A stretch of DNA of 64,000 nt from positions 1,612,001 to 1,676,000 of the forward strand of contig NZ_JAUSXQ010000001.1 in the NCBI RefSeq assembly GCF_030816115.1, given 5' to 3'. This document shows, in pieces, positions 54,392-62,832 of the stretch. Each line of letters opens with the position of its first letter. Positions within the stretch are counted from its first letter, which is position 1. Source of the DNA: Chryseobacterium sp. W4I1 (GTDB lineage Bacteria; Bacteroidota; Bacteroidia; Flavobacteriales; Weeksellaceae). The notes beneath the pieces are model-generated. The model was not told where the DNA came from. It made no database searches and worked only from the letters and a program-made list of their open reading frames with translations. The position numbers were made by a program, and so were the translations under genes.

Positions 54392-55573
54392 TTATTCAAT
54401 AATTATTTTTCTTGTTACGCTGGTATTTTCCGTTTTTACAGTACAGAAGTAAACACCATTGCTCAGGCCTGAAACATTCACCTGAGTGTTGTTTTCTTCC
54501 TTTAACACAGATTTTCCTGCTAGGTTGGTAATTTCAACAGAGAAGGGTTTGGTATTTGAATCCGGTACTTCAACAGTAAGAATGTTCTTAACAGGATTTG
54601 GATACATTTTTACAGGTTCTGAAGTTTGGAGAGGTTTTTCCCTGGCTGCAGAAGCAGCTGTAACAGTAGAAGATGCCGTTGCAAAATGCTGCATAGCGCC
54701 TACAGCAGCTTTAGCAACTTTAAACACATAAACAGGATCCACATTCGCAAATGTATCATCCACAGTGTGTTCATTATAACTCCTTGTATATTCATAAAAA
54801 CCGGTAATTACATATCCTTTCTGTTCAAAAGGCATATAATCTGAAGAATATGCATTGGAAATACTGGTCTGAAGAGGCGAGTATAGGGTAGTACATGCTG
54901 CCAGCTGATCTGTGACAGTTTTAGATGCCGCATTATTTCCCGACTGTCCTCCGGTATCCTTTTCGCAGATAATTTTACTGTTAACATTACCCAACTGACC
55001 CCCTACCTGGTCAAGATTGAAAATCAGTTTGATATCCAGTTTTTTTATCCCACTTTGGTAAGCCACACTGTTTGCATAGTGAGAGCTGCCATACAAGCCC
55101 TGTTCCTCTCCTGAGAAATGAATAAACTTGATAGAATATTCCGTGGGTATATCTTTTAATATTCTGGCTACTTCCAATATAACAGAAGTCCCGCTGCCGT
55201 TATCATTGGTTCCAGGGCCTGTGATGGTATCATAATGCCCACAGATAATAACGTATTTATTAGGATAGACCGTTCCCGTTTTGGTTATTACCAGGTTTTT
55301 GGAGCTGGTACTTCCAAAAGTGAAAGGATCCTCTGTGATCTGGCTGGCAGAATATCCGTAGGAAGTATACTTGCCTTTGATCCAGGCGAGTGTATTGGCA
55401 TTATTTACAGACCCTGTGGTTTTTACCCCTAAATTGGAGAAATCCTGAAGATTTGCTGTAATGTTGGGCTGGGAAACCAGATCAGCCCTGTTTTTGTAAG
55501 CCTGTATCAATGTCTGGGCATTGAGGCTCCCTACCGCTAATGCAGTGCATAAAAATGGAGTAAATTTTTTCAT
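54392..55573 (-). CDS. M28 family zinc metallopeptidase with T9SS sorting domain (copy 2)
   Basis: 393 residues with the same layout as its neighbours: signal peptide, M28 domain with CGHYDT, NDNGSG, FSGEEQG, FNLDQVGG and the last ligand in YNEHTVDDTF, then a T9SS domain (KMYPNPVKNILTVEVPD to the end). It is closest to the copy at 53128 through the shared opening (LVSQPNITANLQDFSNLGVK) and the metal region, while the middle around CTTLYSPLQTSISNAYSSDY is closer to the copy at 55603. So the middle gene looks like a mosaic of the other two. Confidence 0.94.
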   Translation of the reverse strand: MKKFTPFLCTALAVGSLNAQTLIQAYKNRADLVSQPNITANLQDFSNLGVKTTGSVNNANTLAWIKGKYTSYGYSASQITEDPFTFGSTSSKNLVITKTGTVYPNKYVIICGHYDTITGPGTNDNGSGTSVILEVARILKDIPTEYSIKFIHFSGEEQGLYGSSHYANSVAYQSGIKKLDIKLIFNLDQVGGQLGNVNSKIICEKDTGGQSGNNAASKTVTDQLAACTTLYSPLQTSISNAYSSDYMPFEQKGYVITGFYEYTRSYNEHTVDDTFANVDPVYVFKVAKAAVGAMQHFATASSTVTAASAAREKPLQTSEPVKMYPNPVKNILTVEVPDSNTKPFSVEITNLAGKSVLKEENNTQVNVSGLSNGVYFCTVKTENTSVTRKIIIE

Positions 55574-55602
55574 ATTAAACTTTATTTTGGATTGGTGTGT
55601 GT

Positions 55603-56787
55603 CTATTTCTTGATGATTACCTTTTTGGTGATGCGGTTTTTATCTGATTTTACAGTGACCATATAGGTTCCGTTTGTAAGGGTAGAGGTGTTCATCTGCT
55701 TTTCATTTTCTGCATTCAAAACCAAACGTCCATTCATATCGGTAATTTCTATATCGAAATGCTTAACATCATGTGGCAGATCAATATTTAAAATATTATT
55801 GGCTGGGTTAGGGTAGATCCTGATGGTTTCCAATGAGTTTTCAGGATATACTTCATTTGTTGCCAGGGTAGCTGAGGCGTTTGCAAAATGCTGTAATGCA
55901 CCTACAGCTGCTTTTCCGATATTGAATACATACACGGGATCTACATTCGCAAAAGTATCACTTGAACTGTGTGGATGAGGGCTTTCCAGATACTCGTAAA
56001 ATCCTGTGATCACTTCCTTCTTAGATTCAAAAGGCATATAATCTGATGAATAAGTCGGTGAAAATACAGTCTGTAGAGGCGAGTACAATTCGGTACATAC
56101 AGCCAGTTCCTGCGTTATCTGGTTCGAAGCGGCATTGTTTTCGGGTTGACCTCCGGTATCTCTTTCACATTTAACCGTATTATTATTGTTTCCAAGTTTA
56201 CCGCCTGCCTGATCTATATTGAAAATAAGTTTTATATCCAACTGGCGGATATTATTTTGATAAGCTACATTATTTGCGTAATGAGAGCTGCCATACAAGC
56301 CTTGCTCTTCTCCTGAAAAATGAATGAATTTGATAGAATAATCAGTAGGAACATCCTTTAAAATTCTGGCTGCTTCCAGAAGTATAGAAGTTCCGCTTCC
56401 GTTGTCGTTCACTCCGGGACCGTTGATTGTATCATAATGTCCACAGATAATAACATATTTATTGGGATAGACTGTTCCCGTTTTGGTAATGATAAGATTT
56501 TTAGAGTTCACAACGGTTGATCCATTATCAAATGAAAAAGGATCTTCCACGATCTGGCTTACTGTATAACCATAGGAAAGATATTTATTCTTAAGCCAAT
56601 TTAATGCAATTGTGTTATTTGGGCTGCCCGTGGTTTTGATGCCTAAATTTCCAAAGTCCTGAAGATTAGCTGTAATATTATTTTGAGATATCTCATTGAC
56701 CCTATTTTGATAAGCCTGTATAAAATTCTGGCCCTGAAGACTATAAGCTGATAAAGAAAGGAGTAAAATAGTCGTTATTTTTTTCAC
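55603..56787 (-). CDS. M28 family zinc metallopeptidase with T9SS sorting domain (copy 1)
   Basis: 394 residues, first transcribed of the three. Signal peptide ends SLQGQ. It carries the zinc ligands in CGHYDT, NDNGSG, FSGEEQG, FNIDQAGG and HPHSSSDTF, and a T9SS sorting domain (RIYPNPANNILNIDLPHD to KKVIIKK). It has a short insertion near residue 90 (FDNGSTVVNSKN) not found in the others. A -7 element TACATTTG lies 35 bases upstream of the start (56822-56829 on the plus strand as CAAATGTA). The three genes are 29-73 bases apart and likely form one operon. Confidence 0.94.
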   Translation of the reverse strand: MKKITTILLLSLSAYSLQGQNFIQAYQNRVNEISQNNITANLQDFGNLGIKTTGSPNNTIALNWLKNKYLSYGYTVSQIVEDPFSFDNGSTVVNSKNLIITKTGTVYPNKYVIICGHYDTINGPGVNDNGSGTSILLEAARILKDVPTDYSIKFIHFSGEEQGLYGSSHYANNVAYQNNIRQLDIKLIFNIDQAGGKLGNNNNTVKCERDTGGQPENNAASNQITQELAVCTELYSPLQTVFSPTYSSDYMPFESKKEVITGFYEYLESPHPHSSSDTFANVDPVYVFNIGKAAVGALQHFANASATLATNEVYPENSLETIRIYPNPANNILNIDLPHDVKHFDIEITDMNGRLVLNAENEKQMNTSTLTNGTYMVTVKSDKNRITKKVIIKK

Positions 56788-56821
56788 TTTTAACTAAAGT
56801 TTTAAAGATTTAATAATTCAA

Positions 56822-56829
56822 CAAATGTA
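56822..56829 (-). promoter_or_regulatory. -7 element of the M28 peptidase operon
   Basis: On the minus strand TACATTTG, matching TAnnTTTG, ends 35 bases before the start at 56787. A -33 TTG at the ideal distance is not evident. Confidence 0.5.
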
Positions 56830-56972
56830 GATAATAAAAATCAATTTTATTTTACACAAAAGTAAAATTCTCCAATGGGGCTTTATTTTTTTTATAAAAG
56901 ATATTATTGACGAATATTAAACTACATTATATGAAATTTTGTGAAAAAAAATTACATCATACCACACTAAAT

Positions 56973-57000
56973 AAAAAAATCCCGAGCAAAGCCCGGGATT
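56973..57000 (-). terminator. Terminator of rpmI-rplT
   Basis: On the minus strand AATCCCGGGC pairs with GCTCGGGATT (one wobble), loop TTT, then TTTTTTT. It follows the rplT stop (57025) by 25 bases. Confidence 0.9.
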
Positions 57001-57024
57001 ATATTGATAACAAAAAATTCTACA

Positions 57025-57369
57025 TTATTTTACTTGATCTACAACTGCTTTGAAAGCTTCAGGGTGATTCATTGCTAAATCAGCTAAAACTTTTCTGTTA
57101 AGCTCAACGTTGTTCTTTTTAAGAGCTCCCATAAACTGAGAGTAAGACATTCCATGCTCTCTGGCACCCGCGTTGATACGAGTAATCCAAAGTGATCTGA
57201 AGTTTCTCTTTTTCTCTTTTCTACCACGGTAAGCATATTGCATTGCTTTTTCCACGGCGTTTTTAGCTACAGTCCAAACGTTCTTTCTTCTACCGAAAAA
57301 ACCTTTAGCTTGCTTAATAATTTTCTTTCTGCGAGCTCTTGAAGCTACTGCATTTACTGATCTTGGCAT
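57025..57369 (-). CDS. rplT: 50S ribosomal protein L20
   Basis: 114 residues, normal length, with the family opening [20 protein letters not shown], the long basic helix and [18 protein letters not shown] in the globular part. It binds 23S rRNA early in large-subunit assembly and in many bacteria represses its own operon by binding the leader. It is 117 bases downstream of rpmI, the usual order. Confidence 0.97.
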   Translation of the reverse strand: MPRSVNAVASRARRKKIIKQAKGFFGRRKNVWTVAKNAVEKAMQYAYRGRKEKKRNFRSLWITRINAGAREHGMSYSQFMGALKKNNVELNRKVLADLAMNHPEAFKAVVDQVK

Positions 57370-57486
57370 AATTAAATTGTTTTTTTGAAAAGGGCGGCAG
57401 TCAAACTGCTCTTAGTGGCACCGTTTCAGGGTTAAATTTTTTGAATTGTTTTGAATTCTTATAAACCGAATATAGATTTATAAAAA

Positions 57487-57684
57487 CTACTTAATGGCTA
57501 ATTGACGTAGAACGCTTTTTTCGTCCACTTTTGCAACATAAGAAGTCTGCGTAAGATTTCTCTTCTGCTTAGTTTCTTTTTTTGTCAAAATGTGACTTTT
57601 GAAAGCATTCTTTCTTTTAATCTTACCAGTTCCGGTAAGTTTAAAACGCTTTTTAGCACCTGATTTCGTTTTTAATTTTGGCAT
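57487..57684 (-). CDS. rpmI: 50S ribosomal protein L35
   Basis: 65 residues, highly basic, beginning [20 protein letters not shown] and containing [14 protein letters not shown], both diagnostic. It is part of the infC-rpmI-rplT group but here has its own promoter, since an alpha/beta hydrolase gene lies between it and infC. Confidence 0.97.
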   Translation of the reverse strand: MPKLKTKSGAKKRFKLTGTGKIKRKNAFKSHILTKKETKQKRNLTQTSYVAKVDEKSVLRQLAIK

Positions 57685-57757
57685 TGTTCTGCTTTTTTAT
57701 TGTTTTGTTATCAATATCTTGTCCTTGATTCCTACAATACTGAGGAATAATAGTTTG

Positions 57758-57765
57758 CAAAGATA
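57758..57765 (-). promoter_or_regulatory. -7 element of rpmI-rplT
   Basis: TATCTTTG on the minus strand, a TAnnTTTG match, 73 bases upstream of the rpmI start; T-rich sequence precedes it. Confidence 0.6.
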
Positions 57766-57862
57766 CAAAAAAAACACCAATTTTTTACCTGTCCCTATTG
57801 AATTTATACAATTTCTTCAGGAATAAAATCTGCATACTTTCTTTAGCTGTAAGGGTCTCATT

Positions 57863-57892
57863 AAAAAACTGCAGATACACAGATCTGCAGTT
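57863..57892 (-). terminator. Terminator of the alpha/beta hydrolase gene
   Basis: AACTGCAGAT (57867-57876) and ATCTGCAGTT (57883-57892) form a perfect 10-bp stem with a 6-base loop; on the minus strand it ends in TTTTTT. Confidence 0.9.
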
Positions 57893-57914
57893 AAATAATA
57901 TTAATTGAATGGAA

Positions 57915-58736
57915 CTATGATTTAAAAAACTCCAAAAGATCTTTATTAATAGTGGCAGCTTCTGTAGTTGGCATACCGTGAGGGAAACCTGGATAAGTAA
58001 TTAGCTTCCCGTTTTTAACCAATTTTGCAGCTACAACACCTGTGATTTCGTAAGGTACAATTTGATCGTCTTCTCCATGCAATACCAATACCGGTACTTC
58101 CACACTTTTAAGATCTTCAGTAAAATCTGTTTCAGAGAAAGCTTTGATACAGTCATAATGAGCTTTGATAGATCCCATCATTCCCTGTCTCCACCAGTTT
58201 CTGCGGATTCCCTCAGATTCTTTTGCCCCTTCTCTGTTATAACCGTAAAATGCCATTGAAAAATCTACAAAATACTGTTGTCTCTGAGTTGCTGTGTTTT
58301 GACGGATTTCATCAAAGATAGACATTGGAATTCCATTGGGGTTATTTTCAGTTTTCACCATAATAGGAGTCACTGCACTTATCAAAACAGCTTTTGAAGC
58401 CCTTCCTTTGCTGTGTTGAGCAATATATCTGATCACTTCACCTCCTCCTGTAGAGTGGCCTACGTGAATGACGTCTTTTAGATCCAAAGCTTCAACAATT
58501 TCTGCAACATCTGCAGCATAAGTGTCCATATTATGCCCTTCAGCAGTTTGTTCAGACCTTCCGTGGCCTCTTCTGTCATGGGCTATAACTCTGTACCCCT
58601 GCTCCAGGAAGAAAAACATTTGTGCATCCCAGTCATCACTCGATAATGGCCATCCATGGTGAAAGAATACAGGCTGTCCTTTTCCCCAATCTTTGTAGTA
58701 AATCTGCGTTCCGTCTTTTAATGTAAGTGTGCTCAT
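57915..58736 (-). CDS. Alpha/beta hydrolase, non-haem chloroperoxidase-like
   Basis: 273 residues, close to the usual 270-280 of this group. Oxyanion segment FFHHGWPLSSDDWDAQ (about 25-40), RRGHGRSEQ, nucleophile Ser95 in HVGHSTGGGEVIRY, Asp in HGEDDQIVPYE (about 223) and His253 in FPHGMPT. Proteins of this branch are esterases/lactonases with incidental perhydrolase (haloperoxidase) activity; the natural substrate is unknown. No signal peptide, so cytoplasmic. It sits between infC and rpmI with terminators on both sides and a TAnnTTTG box upstream, so it is an independent unit inserted in the ribosomal operon. Confidence 0.93.
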   Translation of the reverse strand: MSTLTLKDGTQIYYKDWGKGQPVFFHHGWPLSSDDWDAQMFFFLEQGYRVIAHDRRGHGRSEQTAEGHNMDTYAADVAEIVEALDLKDVIHVGHSTGGGEVIRYIAQHSKGRASKAVLISAVTPIMVKTENNPNGIPMSIFDEIRQNTATQRQQYFVDFSMAFYGYNREGAKESEGIRRNWWRQGMMGSIKAHYDCIKAFSETDFTEDLKSVEVPVLVLHGEDDQIVPYEITGVVAAKLVKNGKLITYPGFPHGMPTTEAATINKDLLEFFKS

Positions 58737-58796
58737 TGTTTTTTTGTCTAAGTTTATTAATAATGTAGTAAATATTGCTCTTTGTTATTTACAATA

Positions 58797-58804
58797 CAAA
58801 TGTA
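58797..58804 (-). promoter_or_regulatory. -7 element of the alpha/beta hydrolase gene
   Basis: TACATTTG on the minus strand (TAnnTTTG), 60 bases upstream of the start at 58736. Confidence 0.5.
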
Positions 58805-58871
58805 TACTTATATCTTTCATCGGATATTGATGTAGGATAATTTTATATAAATAATTTAATAAATTAAAAAC

Positions 58872-58900
58872 AAAAAAGCCCCAAAACAATTTGAGGCTTT
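58872..58900 (-). terminator. Terminator after infC
   Basis: On the minus strand AAAGCCTC pairs with GGGGCTTT (one mismatch), followed by a T-rich run. It lies 35 bases after the infC stop, so thrS-infC is separated from rpmI-rplT. Confidence 0.75.
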
Positions 58901-58934
58901 ATATGATAGAAAATAGACATGATGTCTATAAAAA

Positions 58935-59495
58935 CTATTTAGCTGGTTTTTTTGGACTCATCATCATGATCATCCTTTTTCCTTCAAGCTTCGGCAGTTG
59001 ATCTACCTTTCCAACGTGCTCAAGTTCCTGAGCAAGTTTTAGAAGTAAGATTTCTCCCTGGTCTTTGAAGATAATTGAACGTCCTTTAAAAAAAACGTAG
59101 GTTTTTAGTTTTGACCCTTCTTCAAGGAATTTTTCAGCATGTTTCTTCTTAAACTCATAATCATGGTCGTCAGTCTGAGGTCCGAAACGGATCTCCTTTA
59201 CCACCACTTTTATTTGCTTGGCTTTAAGTTCTTTCTGCTTTTTCTTTTGCTCATATAAAAACTTTTTATAGTCTAATATCCTTGCAATGAAAGGTTCAGC
59301 CTTATCTGAAATTACTACTAGGTCCAATTCCTGTTCTATAGCAAGTTGTCTTGCTTTATCAATTGGAAAAATCCCCGGCTCTACGTTATCGCCCACTAAA
59401 CGAAGCTCTCTCACACGAATTTTATCGTTGATCAAGTGTAAGTCCTCCTGTACAGGACGTCTCTGTGGGCCCCTGTTGTTAAATCTTTGTGCTAT
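58935..59495 (-). CDS. infC: Translation initiation factor IF-3, probable AUA start
   Basis: C-terminal part as in all IF-3: [37 protein letters not shown] and [15 protein letters not shown]. The first ATG-like start in frame (TTG at 59435) would lose the N-terminal residues. Upstream in the same frame, with no stop, the sequence reads [20 protein letters not shown], the basic NRGPQ-type N-terminus of flavobacterial IF-3. The only start-like codon there is ATA at 59495-59493, just after an in-frame TAA a few codons before. IF-3 genes often use AUU or AUC so that IF-3 represses its own start; AUA would act the same. Length then is 186 residues. Confidence 0.85.
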   Translation of the reverse strand: MAQRFNNRGPQRRPVQEDLHLINDKIRVRELRLVGDNVEPGIFPIDKARQLAIEQELDLVVISDKAEPFIARILDYKKFLYEQKKKQKELKAKQIKVVVKEIRFGPQTDDHDYEFKKKHAEKFLEEGSKLKTYVFFKGRSIIFKDQGEILLLKLAQELEHVGKVDQLPKLEGKRMIMMMSPKKPAK

Positions 59496-59635
59496 TGTAT
59501 TATAATTTTATTGGTTAATTACTTATCTATTCTTTCTAAATTTAAGAAATTAAAAAATGTAATCATTTAAAGATTAATCTAAACTCAATAATCTTTAATT
59601 TGTTTTAATTCTTAAATCTTTTAATAATTTAAATT

Positions 59636-61555
59636 CTATATCGCTGCTTCTTTCTTAAAGTAAGAAACAAAATCCTCCATGCTCATCACTCCAAGGTCAC
59701 CTTCTCCACGTCTTCTTACAGAAATCGTGCCTTCTTTCTCCTCATTTTCTCCTACAACCAGCATAAAAGGGATCTTATTCAATTCTGCATCACGGATTTT
59801 TTTACCCGTCTTCTCATTTCTCTCATCAATCTGACCGCTAATATCGTGATTTTCTAAAAATTGTGAAACTTTTTTTGAATAATCTACATATTTTTCACTG
59901 ATTGGTAGAATTATAAACTGATCAGGGCTTAGCCATAATGGAAAATCTCCCGCAGTGTTCTCTAATAAGATGGCAATAAATCGTTCCATAGAACCGAATG
60001 GTGCTCTGTGGATCATCACCGGTCTGTGCTTCTCATTATCACTTCCAATATAGTGAAGATCAAATCTCTCCGGTAAGTTATAGTCAACCTGGATTGTTCC
60101 CAGCTGCCATTTTCTTCCCAAAGCATCTTTCACCATGAAATCCAGTTTTGGACCATAGAATGCAGCTTCGCCATATTCTACAATTGTTTTCAAACCTTTT
60201 TTCTCAGCTGCATTAATGATAGCATTTTCAGCTTTTTCCCAGTTCTCATCAGAACCGATATATTTTTCTTTGTTTTCAGGATCTCTTAAAGAAACCTGAG
60301 TTACAAAATCTTCAAATCCTAAAGATTTAAAAACATAAAGAGTCAGATCAATTACCTTTTCAAATTCCTCTGAAAGCTGATCCGGAGTACAGAATAAGTG
60401 AGCATCATCCTGGGTAAATCCACGAACCCTTGTCAGGCCGTGAAGCTCTCCACTCTGCTCATATCTGTACACAGTTCCAAATTCTGCGTACCTTTTTGGA
60501 AGATCTCTGTAGCTCCATTGTGAAGTTTTGTAGATTTCACAGTGGTGCGGACAGTTCATTGGCTTCAGCATGAATTCTTCACCTTCATTTGGTGTTTTGA
60601 TCGGCTGGAAGCTGTCTGCTCCATATTTATCCCAGTGTCCCGAGGTCACATACAATTCTTTTGAACCGATATGTGGCGACATAACAAATTCGTAACCTCC
60701 TTTTTTCTGGGCATCACTTAGGAAATTCTCCAGTTTTCTTCTCAAAGCAGTTCCTTTAGGTAACCAAAGTGGTAAACCTGCACCAACTTTTTCAGAGAAT
60801 GCAAAAATTCCAAGTTCCTTACCCAGTTTTCTGTGATCTCTTCTTTTTGCTTCTTCCAGTCTTTCAAGATATTCGGTAAGATCCTTCTGTTTAGGGAAAG
60901 AAATACCGTAAACTCTTGTCAGCTGAGGATTTTTTTCATTTCCTCTCCAGTAAGCACCCGCTGCATTTAAGATCTTCACAGCTTTCACAATTCCTGTGTT
61001 AGGAATATGGCCTCCACGACATAGATCGGTGAAGTTATCATGGGTTACAAAAGTGATCTCTCCATCATTCAGATTAGAGATAAGCTCTACTTTGTAAGGA
61101 TTATCTGCATATGTTTTTAAAGCTTCTTCTTTAGAAACAGGGTATAATGAGAATGTTGAAGCTTTCTTCGCATTTTCCAACACTTTCTTTTCAATTTTCT
61201 CAAAATCTTTTTCGGATATATTTTCGTCCCCGAAATCTACATCATAATAAAATCCGCTTTCAATAGCAGGTCCTATTGTCAGTTTAGCATTAGGATAAAA
61301 ATCCAGGATAGCCTGCGCCAACAGGTGGGCAGAAGAGTGCCAGAAGGCTTTCTTTCCAAGATCATCATTCCAGGTCAGCAATTGTACCGTTGAATCTGTG
61401 GTTATAGGTGTGGTGGTTTCTACTTGTTTGCCGTTTACAACTGCGGAAATGGTATTTCTAGCCAATCCCTCACTGATAGATTTCGCCACATCTAAAGGAG
61501 TAACTTCTCCTTCAAATTCTCTGACACTATTGTCTGGAAGTGTAATTTTTATCAT
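59636..61555 (-). CDS. thrS: Threonyl-tRNA synthetase
   Basis: 639 residues, full length. Order: TGS domain (1-60), editing SAD domain with [11 protein letters not shown] (about 73-83) and [10 protein letters not shown], the class II catalytic core with zinc Cys/His in [10 protein letters not shown], motif 2 [19 protein letters not shown] and motif 3 [17 protein letters not shown], and a C-terminal anticodon-binding domain ([20 protein letters not shown]). It charges tRNA-Thr. It is the first gene of the thrS-infC unit, 141 bases before the infC start, with a TAnnTTTG box upstream. Confidence 0.97.
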   Translation of the reverse strand: MIKITLPDNSVREFEGEVTPLDVAKSISEGLARNTISAVVNGKQVETTTPITTDSTVQLLTWNDDLGKKAFWHSSAHLLAQAILDFYPNAKLTIGPAIESGFYYDVDFGDENISEKDFEKIEKKVLENAKKASTFSLYPVSKEEALKTYADNPYKVELISNLNDGEITFVTHDNFTDLCRGGHIPNTGIVKAVKILNAAGAYWRGNEKNPQLTRVYGISFPKQKDLTEYLERLEEAKRRDHRKLGKELGIFAFSEKVGAGLPLWLPKGTALRRKLENFLSDAQKKGGYEFVMSPHIGSKELYVTSGHWDKYGADSFQPIKTPNEGEEFMLKPMNCPHHCEIYKTSQWSYRDLPKRYAEFGTVYRYEQSGELHGLTRVRGFTQDDAHLFCTPDQLSEEFEKVIDLTLYVFKSLGFEDFVTQVSLRDPENKEKYIGSDENWEKAENAIINAAEKKGLKTIVEYGEAAFYGPKLDFMVKDALGRKWQLGTIQVDYNLPERFDLHYIGSDNEKHRPVMIHRAPFGSMERFIAILLENTAGDFPLWLSPDQFIILPISEKYVDYSKKVSQFLENHDISGQIDERNEKTGKKIRDAELNKIPFMLVVGENEEKEGTISVRRRGEGDLGVMSMEDFVSYFKKEAAI

Positions 61556-61579
61556 TGTTTACTAAGAAATTTTAAGATG

Positions 61580-61587
61580 CAAAAATA
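61580..61587 (-). promoter_or_regulatory. -7 element of thrS
   Basis: TATTTTTG on the minus strand (TAnnTTTG), 24 bases before the thrS start. No leader terminator or T-box-like element was seen. Confidence 0.55.
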
Positions 61588-61784
61588 CGCATTTTTTAGT
61601 TAGTATGCTATTTTTAAAGTATATTTGAAATAAGAATTACTGTTGAATCTTGAAAATGAGATTTGTGATTTTAAATAAATTCGTTTTTACTCCTGTTTTT
61701 TTTAATAAAAATGAAATTTTTACAGTGAAATGCTGTGAAAAGAGACTGTTTTTTCTACAATAATTCAAAGAAAGACATGATAAT

Positions 61785-62771
61785 ATGTATAATGATATGA
61801 AGAACTTTAATATTGACCTGCACTGTGATCTTTTATGCTATTTATTGGACCCGGCTGCAAAAATTGATGATAATGAATTGGGATGTTCGCTTCCTTTTTT
61901 AAAAGAAGGAAATGTCAAGCTGCAGGTGATGGCTATATACTCAGCGACAGGCGGTAACAGTACATCAGATGGAGCAATGCAGAGTGAACTGTTTGCAGAT
62001 TTATTAAAAAATGAGAATTTCTTTTTATTTGAAGGCGAAAACTATAAAAATCCTGAAAATGAAAACAGGGTAGGAATTATTGCTTCTATTGAAAATGCAT
62101 CCGGTTTTTGTGGAGAAGAGGACACTCTGGATTCAGGATTCAAAAAACTGGAAGCGATTATTGAAAAAACACAGAAGATCTTTTATTTAGGAATAACACA
62201 TCACACTGAAAATCGCTTTGGAGGGGGAAACAATTCCACAGCCGGACTGAAAGAAGACGGAAAAGTCCTGCTTGATTATATTTCAGATAAAAATATACCG
62301 ATTGACCTTGCCCACACCAGTGACCAGCTGGCATACGGAATTCTTAATTATGTAGACCAGAGAAACTACAACATACCGATTATTGCAAGCCACTCCAACT
62401 ACAGGAATATTCATGATAAAAACAGAAATCTTCCCGATGAGCTGGCCAAAGAAGTGATCAGACGAAAAGGCTTGATAGGAGTCAATTTTATCAGAAACTG
62501 TGTAGATGACAAAAATCCTGAACTATTATATGAACATATCCGGTACGGATTGGATCTGGGAGGAGAAAATGCTGTTGCTTACGGTGCAGACTTCTTCTTT
62601 TGCAAAAATCATCCGGATAAATCCCGCCATCCCATTTTCTTTGAAGGATATGATGATGCTTCTGCTTTCAACTCTGTTAACAGTAAGATTGAAAAGGAAT
62701 TTTCTCCTGAAATTATGGAGAAGATAAGCCACAAAAATGTGTTGGACTTTATGGAAAGAATTAAACTTTAG
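61785..62771 (+). CDS. Membrane dipeptidase family (M19) protein
   Basis: 328 residues. Metal ligands of the M19 fold are all in place: His13 and Asp15 (DLHCDL), Glu103 (ASIENASG), His177 (DLAHTSD), His203 (ASHSNYR) and the catalytic Asp269 (AYGADFF). Other family sequences, GITHHTENRFGGG and KGLIGVNFI, are present. Such enzymes hydrolyse dipeptides, D-amino-acid dipeptides or beta-lactams. There is no signal peptide, so it is probably cytoplasmic. An ATG at 61797, directly before KNFNIDLHCD, is an alternative start. It is divergent from thrS. Confidence 0.92.
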   Translation: MYNDMKNFNIDLHCDLLCYLLDPAAKIDDNELGCSLPFLKEGNVKLQVMAIYSATGGNSTSDGAMQSELFADLLKNENFFLFEGENYKNPENENRVGIIASIENASGFCGEEDTLDSGFKKLEAIIEKTQKIFYLGITHHTENRFGGGNNSTAGLKEDGKVLLDYISDKNIPIDLAHTSDQLAYGILNYVDQRNYNIPIIASHSNYRNIHDKNRNLPDELAKEVIRRKGLIGVNFIRNCVDDKNPELLYEHIRYGLDLGGENAVAYGADFFFCKNHPDKSRHPIFFEGYDDASAFNSVNSKIEKEFSPEIMEKISHKNVLDFMERIKL

Positions 62772-62790
62772 ATAACTATTTTAGGAATAA

Positions 62791-62832
62791 AAACAAGCTG
62801 GTGACTAAGTTTTAGAAGCCACCAGCTTGTTT
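62791..62832. terminator. Bidirectional terminator between the dipeptidase and the partial gene
   Basis: AAACAAGCTGGTG (62791-62803) pairs perfectly with CACCAGCTTGTTT (62820-62832). The end overlaps the stop codon of the minus-strand gene. T-rich on both sides. Confidence 0.85.

Noticed and set aside
53128..56787. Three similar 1.2-kb units considered as a composite transposon
   Set aside because: They are three paralogous peptidase genes with intact active sites and no mobility genes.
59287..59505. Plus-strand open frame opposite the start of infC
   Set aside because: Shadow of the IF-3 N-terminal coding region.
61556..61784. Threonine-responsive leader or T-box upstream of thrS
   Set aside because: No leader terminator or Thr-rich leader peptide could be seen.
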